In this document: piece after piece, positions 13,301-24,317 of the stretch
Position numbering within the stretch: the first letter of the stretch is position 1
How the letters are laid out: each line of letters begins with the position of its first letter
From: Prosopocoilus inquinatus
Taxonomy: Eukaryota; Arthropoda; Insecta; Coleoptera; Lucanidae
DNA: 64,000 nucleotides
Assembly (NCBI GenBank): GCA_036172665.1
Contig: CM069870.1
Coordinates: 40,940,001-41,004,000 of the forward strand
Direction: 5' to 3'
Position numbers and translations under genes: made by a program
Notes under the pieces: generated by a model
Told to the model about the DNA's origin: nothing
Database searches by the model: none
Seen by the model: the letters and a program-made list of their open reading frames with translations, nothing else

Positions 13301-16154
13301 GTTACCATTTTTATGGTAAACGATGAATCAATCCAACATTCAGTAGCTTTTAGAATTCTTGGATTTACGCAGTTGAAAACCATTGAAGTACAGGCATACA
13401 CCTTAACATCTGATAGTCCAGATTCTGTGTACGTATTTTTTCGGCTGTGAAATTAAATGCATTCGTTAATTTTATTATTCATAGAAACATCTATTTGAAC
13501 GGGCAAAAACTTACTCGCATAATGTTACAAAACAGTCATGTTGTGTTCACCCCAAAGAATCGCAAAGCAAAAGTTAATAAATATTTAACTCTTGACGTTC
13601 CACCAAAATCAATCAACTTCTTCGTTCTTCCAGACGCTGGAGTTCAAACATGTATAAATAGTGAGGATGAAACTAACATCCTTTTCGAAGGAATTGATGT
13701 TGATACAAAAAATAATTTTTCATCTGATTTGCCAATGAAAGTTTCATCCAGGTTTAAAGAAGAAGAAAAAGAAGAAGAAGAGAAAAAGCACGCTACACCA
13801 GTTACTTTAACCCATTTATACAACGAAACGCGGCAGGAATTAGAGGTTGACGAAAAATATTACAGTAGTCTTTCAAAACATGTCCAGAAAGAATATTATT
13901 GGAAGGATCGACAATTGGATGATTTATTTTTAGATGAAACCACATTAGCGTATGACAATAATAAAAATAATACTAACACCAAGGGAAGTGCTGAGGTTTT
14001 CCAAGATAACGCTAAACACGATTTAATAAAGAATAAATTTGCTGAAAAGAAACGCGCGTTTTTAAGGAAATTAACGGAAAATTCGAAACTAATTCGAAAT
14101 GATGCAAATAAAATTGATAAGGCACCGAACATTTCCTTAAGACAGAATCGTGATAGAAAAATAAATACCGCCGAAGGAAACATCAGCTTAGCAAGTAATG
14201 AATTGGATGCGATTATTCTGAGAACCACAAAAATTATAAAAGACGAAAAATTTGGTGTGTCAAAATTCAAACGTGAGGGTGGCGGAAGAGGGGGGCATGG
14301 TAGCGGCCGAGCCTCTAAAGGTCATTTAAAACAAATTGTGACATTTGCAAAACCTATACCTAAACCTATACCTAAGCCTAAATGCAAGCCTAAACGAGCA
14401 ATAAACATGGACCTACTACGTGAAAAAGCAGGCAATGCTGACGTGTCCGGAAAATTTGAAATTAGCCCCAATAAGCAAGTTGTAAAAACTAGAAGCCGAG
14501 ATACTGACTTTGCTTTGGAAATTAAGAAGCAACATGATAAAATAAAAACAGATTTGGAGAAGTTATTGCACCCAAAACAGACGAAAAGCGAACAGAAACT
14601 CCACACAAATTCCTTCAACTCTGTGGAAAAAAGAGATAAAGGAAAACAAGAATTTGCTGCAGAAGCGAAGAAACAGTATCATAAAATGAAGATAGACTTG
14701 GAAGAGATACTACATCCTATAGCGACCAAAAACGATAAAAAATTACAAATATGTGTTTTTAATTCAGAAGAAGATTATTTCGAACAATCAAATAATTTCG
14801 ACTATCTCAGCGACGATGAGGATGATGATGTAAAAAGTTATGAAGAATTTGATGAGGAATTTAAATTCGGTTTACCATTGAAGCAGAATGTGAACAAAGA
14901 ATTATTGAAAAGACGTTTTCACGGGAAAATTCCGAGCAACAGAAAATTAAATCATGCACCAAATTCACTTTTAGGCAAGGAGTTTGTGGTGAATATTAAG
15001 GTTTGTAATTCACAGAAAATTAATCAACACGATGTACCTTATTTTGATTTCAGGATCTACGTGTAGGTGAAAACACAATAAAAAATCTGGAAGATTATTT
15101 TAATAGACCCCAAAATCGCAAATATGAATTAGATGATGATGTATCTGTAGAATATGATTATGACGACTTAGACGATTTTCAGTATCAGAAACTTCCTACG
15201 AGATTTAAAAGAGACGACAAGCATTATACCGAAGCAGATGTCAGGTATTACAGACAACTAATGAATCATAACATCAAACACATGAGAGATAGTATCAGAA
15301 AACAACAAAGAGAAAGTCTTAAATTAAAGAAGAAAATGTCGCCTTTTCAGAAAGTAAAACCCAAATATGTCAAGGTCGATAAAGTTCCAAACCCATTACA
15401 CCCAAATTTATCACATTCGTTAAAAACAAAAAATAATGTCGATCAAATTAAATCGCCAGGAGTGTCTGACTTGAATTATAGCAACAATTCGGCAAATATA
15501 GAAAATATTAAAATCGAGAACGGCATGAAATATCTGAAAAACATACATCGTAAAAGAATTGGAGACGTACAAGGATGGATGCGATTAAGAAACGTCGTTC
15601 CCGAAGTGAATGACGAAACGCAGAGGTTACTGAACCTCATAAAAAATGAATTGAGGAAAAGAAGACCTAGGTCTCTGTCATATGCGAAAGTTTACGAGCC
15701 AGAAAACTCACCAAATCTACTTTGGGAGAGCCTCGAGTCTAATGTAGAGAAGAAAAAAATGTCTGACAAAGGAGACATTATGAAGTCGAGAAAAATAAGA
15801 TGGTTAGAAATTATTGCAGATTTATCGCCAGTCGTTCCAGTTATTTACGGGAGTTTGAAAAAAGTTACGGTCAAACGCTTTTTTGATACGAACACTAATT
15901 ACATCAGGAACGACTTTTTCAATAAGGACAAAAATGTAGAGAATAGTTGGATATCAAAGTTTCCGAATGCAAAATACGAGGAAGTTGAAGAGGCTCTATT
16001 TTGCGATTTAAATAACATAACAGTTAATGCTAATGCTTCCACTGAATTTCGCAAGAATTCTATAAAAAACAAAAGCAAAGCGAAAAGTAAGGAAACAAAC
16101 AGTAGTTTTGTTGATGATATTTTTAATTTTTTTTCAAAACTGTTGTACATATAA
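10313..16154 (+). CDS. Secreted heparanase-like (GH79) pseudoenzyme with a long charged C-terminal tail, 7 exons
   Basis: Exons are 10313-10485, 12254-12570, 12627-12825, 12881-13106, 13160-13428, 13485-15000 and 15054-16154. They sum to 3801 nt (1266 aa) with every phase matching. The ATG at 10313 gives a signal peptide (MLLERNFLLFLLFF). Heparanase landmarks follow in order: VSDKFLSVSLDPAVL, LKPAYVRLAGSS, SCLWQFGF, VWTTAPKN, ILWAKQIG, VVFRQ, VYWISVLHKKLMG, INVYAHCT and SINFFVLPDAGVQTC. Active heparanases have WxxGNEP (proton donor) and a Glu just after VWLG (nucleophile). Here these read WQFGFDS (residues 159-165) and VWTTA (Ala261), and the usual HHYY stretch is missing, so hydrolase activity is unlikely. 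From about residue 453 the tail is Lys/Glu/Asp-rich and probably disordered, with KPIPKPIPKPK and a furin-like RFKR. Introns 2-6 are 53-56 bp. Intron 4 uses GC-AG (GCAAGT donor); an alternative GT donor at 13111 breaks the frame. The molecular role is unknown: a glycan-binding or scaffold protein is possible. Confidence 0.85.
10621..11880. mobile_element. Decayed long-TIR transposon inside intron 1 of the heparanase-like gene
   Basis: Left arm (about 10621-10800) and right arm (about 11690-11880) are imperfect inverted copies. Both contain TTAATATCAACTTTAC, AAAAAGTTCT, GAAACTTC, AACAATGCTTAA, TACAGTCTG and TTAAAAAAT in the same order. Between the arms, the minus strand at about 11630-11410 reads LTKEERIYLMKCYGN and later RLLKKIDGTESV with interruptions. 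This resembles the N-terminal helix-turn-helix (DUF4817-like) of an insect DDE transposase family. The element is inactive. Confidence 0.6.
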
Positions 16155-16193
16155 AATATTTACGAAGTATGATCACGACTGATCAATTAAGGA

Positions 16194-17310
16194 ATCAATT
16201 CTATAACTGGGCTGCAGTCAAAATAGGTTGATAGTAATATTCTTTTAAAGATCAACCGAGCTTTCGGAAAATTTATTTCCTTTATCAAGGTTTCTACAAA
16301 ACAAATTTTAAAATTAATAATTAATAATAAGAACAATTTCACATGATTACTTACTCCTTAGTGAGTATACAAAGTTAAACCACTAGTTATCATAATAATA
16401 AATTTAATTAAGAATAAGTTTTAAGAATTAATTTTGAATTTTATATTTTTGACAGCTAAATTATTTGTGAAATTTAGAAAATTGAAAATTGAATCACGAT
16501 AGAAAAATTGTTTATTCCTTATTAGGTAATACGTTGTAAATTTTGATTTCCAATATCTTGATTTTCTTTCTATTTAGTTTTAAAATTTAATAGGTAGGTA
16601 TAAATACAACTAAGTTTCTCAATATCAGTTCTTTTGTTGATACTTTTTCTGTTCTTTTAATTCTCGAGTGATCAAGAACTCTTCACTTGAGAATTATTTC
16701 TCATAAAAGTGATATTAGACTTAGACCTAATGCTTGTGCTTTATCTGAACATGCCAATAATGAAGACCATAAGATTAATTTTGAAGATGCAAAAATTTTA
16801 GATATTGAACCAGTTTTAAGTCAAAGACTTTTTATTGAAATGTGCCATCTTTTTTGTAATAAAAAAAGTATCAACAAAAGAACTGATATTGAGAAACTTA
16901 GTTTTATTTATACTTACCTATTAAATTTTAAAACTAAAAAGAAAGACAATCAAGATGTTGGAAATCAAAATTTACATCGTTTTACCTAATAATGAATAAA
17001 CAATTTTTCTATCCTGATTCAATTTTCTAAATTTCGCAAATAATTTAGCTGTCAAAGATGTAAAATTCAAAATTAATTCTTAAAACTTATTCTTAATGAA
17101 ATTTATTATTATGGTAACTAGTGGTTTAACTTTATGTACTTACTAAGGAGTAAGTAATCATGTCAAATTGTCCTTATTATTAATTATTAATTTTAAAATT
17201 TGTTTTGTAGAAACCTTGATAAAGGAAATAAATTTTCCGAAAGCTCGGTTGAACTTTAAAAGAGTATTACTATCAACCTTTTTTGACTGCAGCCCAGTTA
17301 TAGAATTGAT
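16194..17310 (+). mobile_element. Penelope-like element fragment with head-to-head inverted 3' ends
   Basis: A plus-strand frame at 16687-16989 reads ISHKSDIRL, CALSEHANNEDHKI, NFEDAKILDIE, RLFIEMCHLF and INKRTD. This matches the C-terminal part of the GIY-YIG endonuclease region of Penelope-like elements. Two inverted copies of the element's 3' end flank it: a left arm at about 16194-16645 and a right arm at about 16868-17310, roughly 440-450 bp each. They begin and end with ATCAATTCTATAACTGGGCTG and its complement. The left arm includes the last codons of the same ORF in reverse. Opposed copies of this kind are common for Penelope insertions. ATAAAATATTTAC occurs on both sides (16151-16163 and about 17309-17322), which may be a target-site duplication. 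The reverse transcriptase is absent. Confidence 0.8.
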
Positions 17311-17468
17311 AAAATATTTACTAATATCTAAATTGTTAAGCTAATTTAATACAGATTATTTTGTATGATGTTATTTAAAATACAATGTGAACTTTTGAAT
17401 CGTTTTTTTTTTACGATAATTATCTTCAGAGTGGTGTCGGAAAATTTAGGAAACAGGTCCTAACGTGT

Positions 17469-17516
17469 AAATGTATGTACGTTTTTATTCCCTAGAATAA
17501 AAACGTACATACATTT
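17469..17516. repeat. Perfect 22-bp inverted repeat (hairpin)
   Basis: AAATGTATGTACGTTTTTATTC is followed by the 4-nt spacer CCTA and then its exact complement. The perfection of the arms in a region of decayed DNA points to a recent event, or to a MITE reduced to its ends. Confidence 0.85.
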
Positions 17517-17634
17517 CTTGGTAAATAAGTAGTTAAGTCAGTTTGACTACTTTTCAGAAAACGACTGAAAGTTATGGAAAATAGAGTTTTCGGAACAAAT
17601 CAGTGAACACATCTCACAATTAACTCCCTTTTAA

Positions 17635-17755
17635 GACAGTACCTGACTTGGCTATACATATATACATTGCAGAGAAAACACCTCCCCGCTTCTCGTAAGC
17701 CATTCAACTCATTTTTGTTAAATTTCGATTTAACCACTTCCACTTGTTTATTAAA
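17635..17755 (+). repeat. Interspersed repeat, copy A
   Basis: It contains CAGTACCTGACTTGG, CACTGCA-like spacing, GCTTCTCGTAAGCCATTCAA and AATTTCGATTTAACCACTT. The same block occurs at about 33470-33565 and about 50385-50455, so it is a dispersed family. No coding potential is visible, and the superfamily is not identified. Confidence 0.6.
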
Positions 17756-19589
17756 ATGACAGATTTATTGAATGAAATTAAAACATAAGAAACTCTAAAT
17801 CAAATTATTGTCTTGTGGATTATCCCTCACAGATAAATCTTCTTTAGTGGAGACCGCGTACTCTAATTTCTAAGGCAAAATAAATTGCCTGTAGTTTAAG
17901 TCGTTTGGATATTCAACAAAACTTTATAGCATAGATCGTAAATTTTTTTTTAAATAATTTCGCTACGGAATTTATCATTCTAACAATAAGTGAAAAACGG
18001 ATTTGTTTAAGAGGCTTTTCTTAGTGCTGACTTTTGTGTTATATATTCTTAAATAAACTGATATAATAATTACCGAATTAATTTAACAAATAAAAGTTAA
18101 CTTGTTCAAAGTTAGTTGCTTATTTAGTATCTAACTTTAACACTTTGATTAAAAAGAAATTTAAAATAAGATTGAGAAAATTTAAAGAGTTGAGAAAGTC
18201 ACGGATATAGCACTTGAGAGGCCTCAGGCTCATTACTGTTTTGAGCCCTCTTCCCCTCCTTCTCAAATATTTACTGCTTTTGTTTATACAGTGCTTTCAT
18301 TAACTGTGGCCATAGGGATTTACATGCTAGAAATTTTACCTTATGTTAACTTACATGTGTTCTAAAAATTAACGAGCAAGTACGAATCGAGTAGGTCAAA
18401 GTCAGTTTTAGAGTAGATGTAGATTGTAGTCTTTTTAGACTACAGTGAATAATTTTTTCTGACATTAACCTATTCCACCAATATTTCTTCATTAAAAATT
18501 TCAACTTTTAATATTAAAATAATTAAATTATTGATGCGCCTATTATTCTGGGAATGTGTAATTGGTAATAAATTATGTAATTGATTATTAGAAACTGAAA
18601 TTAAATTAAATTTTTAAGCAGAACATTGGTTAACATGAAACAAAATTTTTACCACGTAAAACCTACGGCGGTAGTTAAAAAAATCATAATCTGACAGTAA
18701 CTTACCTTATCCCTTTTCGTTTTGAAAATATTGAGAAAAAACTAAAACTATTCATTTTCGTTTTTATTTTTTAAATCGAAAACCGATAAAGCTAGATATT
18801 TGAAACTTATACATTATTTAGGCATTTTTCTACGGAGAATCTAAATCTGTCATCACATTTTCTCGAGCTATCAAAATTATAGATGCCGTATTGGATTTTC
18901 ATACTTCTAAATAAAGACGAGAAAGGATTCTAACAATGTATCACATTATGGTTGAATTGACTTTTTGACCAAAATTTCTATTTTTTATTTTTACGAAGAG
19001 CGCTCTGGAAACATCAAGATTTTGACTTTTATATGGCGCTAGCTTGACGATACTTTTTTAATCGGATAAGTAGACACAAAAACAGATCAGACGTATTTGT
19101 CATTATTATTATTATGTTAAACTTAATCTTGTTTTGCAATATCAATGATAGAAATATGTTATTTCCTTCTTAAAAGTATACCTAGTTCAGTGCTATGGTG
19201 CCGAATATGTTTCTTTGCTATGTACAGTGTGGAAAGACTGCGTCAAAAAAAGAAAATCAGAAAATCAGAGTAAAACTCATATACAAAAACTTGTTCTAAT
19301 AAGTCTTTTTGTTTTTGAGATAAAAATAATTGAAAATTTGTTAAAAATTTGCTGTACGCTAATGAGTTAATCGGGATTGAAAAAGTAATTCTGGTTGTAT
19401 TTCAACAATATTTAGATTTCTTTAGCAATGGTACCTGTAATATCTATGACATTTGTTAAGTTTAATTTTAAATTTGTGAATCCAGCAAAAAGTAATGAAA
19501 TTCCTCATACAACAGTAAACTGATAGGTACTAATTGTTTAATTTTAACTTTAAAAATTAATAAAATTGATTCAAAGTGAACAATCACAA

Positions 19590-20010
19590 TAAATGCAATA
19601 AGTGCCGTCCGTTAGCGTTTAAGCACTTTTCATGTTTCACAAAAAAACTCGTTTTGTTCCCGCTGTCGTTGGACCCACTCGCAAAATCTAACCCGCAAAG
19701 GATAGTCACTGGGAATTAACTCTTATATTCTTTGAATATGGTAAGGTTCTGATCACAACTTTTCGCGGAACACCAACTTGAGCAGCTAGTTGACGGGTAC
19801 ATGTACCTGGATTTTGGCCCACATAGTCCAAAATTATTGATGCTGCATCCAAAACGAAATCTGGAAGCGGCCACAATTCGACGTTTCACAGAACACGTCT
19901 GTCGTAAACGCCGATGCAACTAAATAAATGTTTTACGTGAAGGTATTCGCTTTCCTGGAACATATTCCGCGTAAATCCTAACAGAAACCCTTGTATTGCA
20001 ACTTGATTCA
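19590..20010 (-). pseudogene. Decayed helix-turn-helix/DDE transposase fragment
   Basis: Read on the minus strand, fragments in three frames line up in the order of an insect transposase family with an N-terminal DUF4817-type helix-turn-helix. They are VRIYAEYVPGKRIPSRKTF, LHRRLRQTCSVKRR, AASIILDYVGQNPGT, TRQLAAQVGVPRKVV and FCEWVQRQREQNE-like residues near 19700-19640. Stops and frameshifts separate them. The catalytic DDE part is essentially missing. Family placement rests on remembered motifs and should be treated as probable. Confidence 0.65.
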
Positions 20011-20059
20011 CCGCATACCAAGTACATGTCTACATATTTAATTTACTTAATAGTTTTGA

Positions 20060-23000
20060 ATTTAAAAATTTTATTTGATTTATATGTAACCAATGACAGG
20101 TACCTAGATATGGTTGCACAGATACTGTAATTTTTATGAACACTAATTTTTGATTATGTATTTTTGTGTCAGTAGCGTCAAATACTGTGGATAGGGGTTA
20201 ATATACTCCCATCATTTTGGATCTACTATAAAAGGTTTTTCGGTCCTGTTGGATCCTCTCCTAATGACTCATATTTTTTGGCAGCTTCCTTCGGAACCAG
20301 CCTGCATTATTGAAAACATTCAAAAGTTTAACATGAAATGGAAATGACAAATACGTGTCAAATCTGCTTTTGTGTCTTCTTCATTCGATTAAAAAAAATA
20401 TGAGAAATTTTTTCCAAAAATGTGAAAATTTGTGGACGTAAGTGTTAAATCACTACATGCAGGAAAAGTAAGATGAGAATTAAGATTTTCAAATACGGCA
20501 AAAGTTATTATAAACAATAAAATTTTCTCAGAAATCAATAATAAAAAAGCTTTTCCTCTTGTATCACCTATCTGTGGATACATTGTATACCATATAGGAC
20601 GTTCCAACAGGCGTAGGCTGTACTGTTTCAATTGAAATTATTTCTTCTTCTGCTATTTTACGTTATTTACGTGTAAAGTATGTAGAAAACTGTTAGCGTT
20701 ACGTAGTAATAAGCATTCATTCTTTTTTCTCGTCAGAGCAGGCCGTATTCTAGTTACCTTGGATTACTTACATGAATTTTGATAGATGCCAGAATCTGAC
20801 AAGAAAAATTTTATGACAATTTCACAATCGTAATCTAACCATACTGCCAAATACGAAGAAGCACCCATCTGCGACCGACTCGGGCATAAATAAGTTAGGT
20901 ATAGGTACTTATTACTGCAGTCGAGGTGTGTCAATTTACTAAAATCATAAACTTGAAATTCAAAATAAACATAACCGCTTCATCTAACGTCTATATTTCT
21001 TTGTGATACCAACAAAAATGTCGCCCTAACTCGCCTACGTTGACGAGAAAAAAGAGTGAATGCTTAATATTTTCACGTAAAAAATTATGTATACTATACG
21101 TTGTTCACAAATTAAAAAACCACCACCTGTTGCATTATGTTGGTATAAAACATAAGTTCCCTTTTGATCATTATCAAAATATTAAGTTGGCAATGTATTT
21201 GAAGTTTCATGTCAAAGTAATTTGTCATCTCAATTTTATTTTATTATAGCATTTATATTTATTTTAACAAGTCATTTCAGTACCTGGAAAGCAGAAAAAT
21301 ATTTTATATGTTAAAATGCAAGAAACACTCGACTAACGTTTGTGTTGAAATAAAAACTTGGCGGCAGATTTAAGTAACCGGCAAATACTTGAATCTGATG
21401 GTTCATAACTACTTTTTTTCGGTTCTGGAGATTGTTTATATAATTTCATTAGTTTAATGTTACATTTTAAACTTATACTCTCGTTCTTTTCTCTCTCTGC
21501 AAATGTAAAAATGTAATTACATATATGGCTACGTATTTCTACAAAAAATTCGTATTTCCACAAAAAAGTCGTACATACCTGACACAATGGATAATTACAG
21601 TTTGTCTGTTATAAAATTCATCATGAACGAAGGTAGAAAATATGAATCTATCATAATTATTAAATTTAGAACCATAAATGTTCAGAACACATATCCTTGT
21701 CATTTATTTCAAACACTACTTGTCAGCGTGGCTTGTCAGTTTGTCGTTATCGTTTATTTCAAACACTTCCCAATTTTGTTACCAAATTTTTCTAGGACGG
21801 TTGTATTTTTCACAAGGCAAGGTCTTTTAATTTGTGAACAAATTATATTACTTCATGTATTCTGCAGACCCAACCTTGCACGCGTGCGTACTTCTACGTG
21901 CCCGTTGATTTCTACGACATTAGTATGAATCCGCCTGTCCAGCAGTGTAATGTAAAAGTAATAGAGTGGTAGCAAAAGAAAGAAAGGAAACTGTAATCTT
22001 TTTATTAATGTCCATTCTGACAGTGTTTTTATAACGTTGTGGGTGTTTTACGACTAACAACGTCGTTCGTCTAACTTGTCCTTATTATCTTATTTAATAT
22101 ATAACAACGTGAACAGCCTTATCTAACTAGAGGTACTCTGGCATCTACAAACGTGGTTGTCTCATTGCTTATCAACAATGGATGTAATTAGTGTATAAAT
22201 ACAAAAGGCGGACTACTTTGCGTTTAAATGCAGTTTGCAATACACTCACGGCGACGAGTTATCGTCGAGTTGAATATTTTATTTTACCAATTTATAGAAC
22301 CTTTTACTATCCCGCAGTTGTAGCGCAAAAGCATTCAAAAACAAATGGAAAACTAACCAATTTCGAATCAACAACAATACCTACATTATTTATACTGCGA
22401 ATATCAATTGGTTTAACAATACAACATTGATCAATTTCATAATTAACGATGATTTTCTGTTTATTTTTTCTCGCGTAAATGTATCACTAGCTTTCTTTAT
22501 GTAATATGTCACTTAAAAGCGGAAGCATGAAACTAAAAATAAAATTCAGTGTTGCACATAATCCCCTGTTGAAAAAAAAATTCGTCGCCCACCGAATTTT
22601 ATTTCGTTTCATTAAAACTTCAATGGTCAGAGTCACAAACGCGTGACACGAATATCCATATGCCAGAAGACACCGGTCGAATTGACCATACCAACGTATC
22701 AAACGACGACGACCCTCGCCACTGGTTGTTTTATTTTTTAATTATACTTTTCCGGATTCATTACCACAACAAGTATCAAATTAAAAACAAAATCCATTAT
22801 GATTATTATCAGTAAGTTATTATTAAGGTTGCAGACTATAGTAATTAGATTATACATGTGTCGTTGTCTCCAAAATTTAGATATTAAACGCAATAGTTAT
22901 AAAAATTACCTGAACAGGAAATTCGGCGTAAACGATCTTGGAAAATTTCTCGCCTCAAACGAATGAAAACAATTATTTTAGAGCTAGCCAAAACGTCTGC

Positions 23001-24242
23001 TTCACTCAAATAAGCTGTATCCATTCGTTTCGAGCAAGTTCCATGTAAATACAGAAAATTCACAACAACGCTTTTCTTTAAATTAAGAATATTTTATAAT
23101 AATTTTATATCACACACTAAGTCTAGTCATTTAACATTGCTTATAATGTCACAATAAGTTGAGTAGCTTATAACAACATATAGGAACAATAATTTGGGTG
23201 TATATTTTTACACGCCATCATTTGTTTAATTACATTAAAATAAAATTATGAAATATCGTCAAGTCACAAGTATCCATTTTTAATTTTCTGATGTTTTTGG
23301 ATATTTTTTATGAATCGGTAAAGAATGTTCGACTTAAATGAAGAAAATTTTTCTTTTCTAAAGGTAAAACAAATTGTAATCTACATATGTGTACACAATA
23401 GAAATTCAAGTAATAGCTGTTAATAAAGCATTCTGTGAGTCTTTATCAAACAAACTAACATCCCCTGTCAGTCTATTTAGGAATCTGCGTCATAAAATCT
23501 GGTCTGGTATGTATATACCACGGCTTGTTTGATAGCTGTCTTTCTTACAGTTTACTTATCTGGGGCCACTCCCCACCCTTGAAGAGAATTTTCGGACTAG
23601 AAGTATCAATTTACGTTAATGAAAAAAAAGTTAAAATTACTGATTGTCAATCAAGACTTGTCTCTATTTTTATGTGCCAGTGGTACAAATGGAATTTGAC
23701 ATCAATAAAATATTATTATTATTTTAACATGATGTAATTAATAAAGTGTGTTAATTTTTAAATTTATTAATAATAAAATTTTCCAATAAGAAAATTATCG
23801 CAGATATTTTGCACTATCAAAAAGTGCAACACGAATTAAGAAAGTGGAACTTTACAAGCAAAACCGCAATGTATTACTAAAAGTTTCTTTTATTTGTTTG
23901 ATTAAAGTGATATATCTTACTGTGTAGCTTCAATCTGATCAGTTCCATTTAAACCCTATTTAAAGGTTTCTATGCCTTTCCAAACATGGAAAATGATTCT
24001 TCAGATATATTTTTTCGAATACTTTATGATGGATTAGAAAAGACCTATTTTCGTATTCTGGTACTTAATAAAAAAATAGATTAATAAATAATATCGTAAA
24101 AGTTTACGAAAACGAGAAAAGTTAGTAGATATATTAATTTAATTTTACTAATTATTTTTATTTCTATTTCATGTCATTTTCAAGTCATATATTTTATACT
24201 GTGGCAAATGCCACAGAGGCGATTAAAAAATGCTGAGACCTT
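20060..24242. other. AT-rich intergenic DNA, nothing firmly recognised
   Basis: Short open frames occur throughout without protein similarity. The segment near 20545-20605 (CCTCTTGTATCACCTATCTG and following) resembles the end of the decayed element at about 11880-11920, so it may be a solitary transposon terminus. I see no other structure. Confidence 0.45.
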
Positions 24243-24317
24243 ATTCTCGAATCGAGGAAATAAACTAGCAAGATCACGTCACGATCTTTTGCGAGTTTGT
24301 TGTCTTGATTCGAGAAT
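24243..24317. repeat. Imperfect hairpin, ~33-bp arms
   Basis: ATTCTCGAATCGAGG...GCAAGATC pairs with GATCTTTTGC...TTGATTCGAGAAT around a 7-nt spacer (ACGTCAC). It is probably a MITE remnant; flanking target duplications are not clear. Confidence 0.6.

Larger units (their letters stand above)
17311..19589. other. AT-rich intergenic DNA
   Basis: I see no coding signal. The stretch contains the perfect hairpin at 17469-17516 and one copy of an interspersed repeat at about 17635-17755, both listed separately. The rest shows nothing I can name. Confidence 0.5.

Noticed and set aside
13896..14618. Two hydrophobic minus-strand frames within the heparanase-like gene
   Set aside because: They mirror the Lys/Glu-rich plus-strand tail, whose antisense codons give Phe/Leu/Ser runs.
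17215..17262. Functional hammerhead at the Penelope 3' end
   Set aside because: The layout is hammerhead-like, but the core reads TTGATAA instead of CTGANGA; both substitutions are expected to abolish cleavage.
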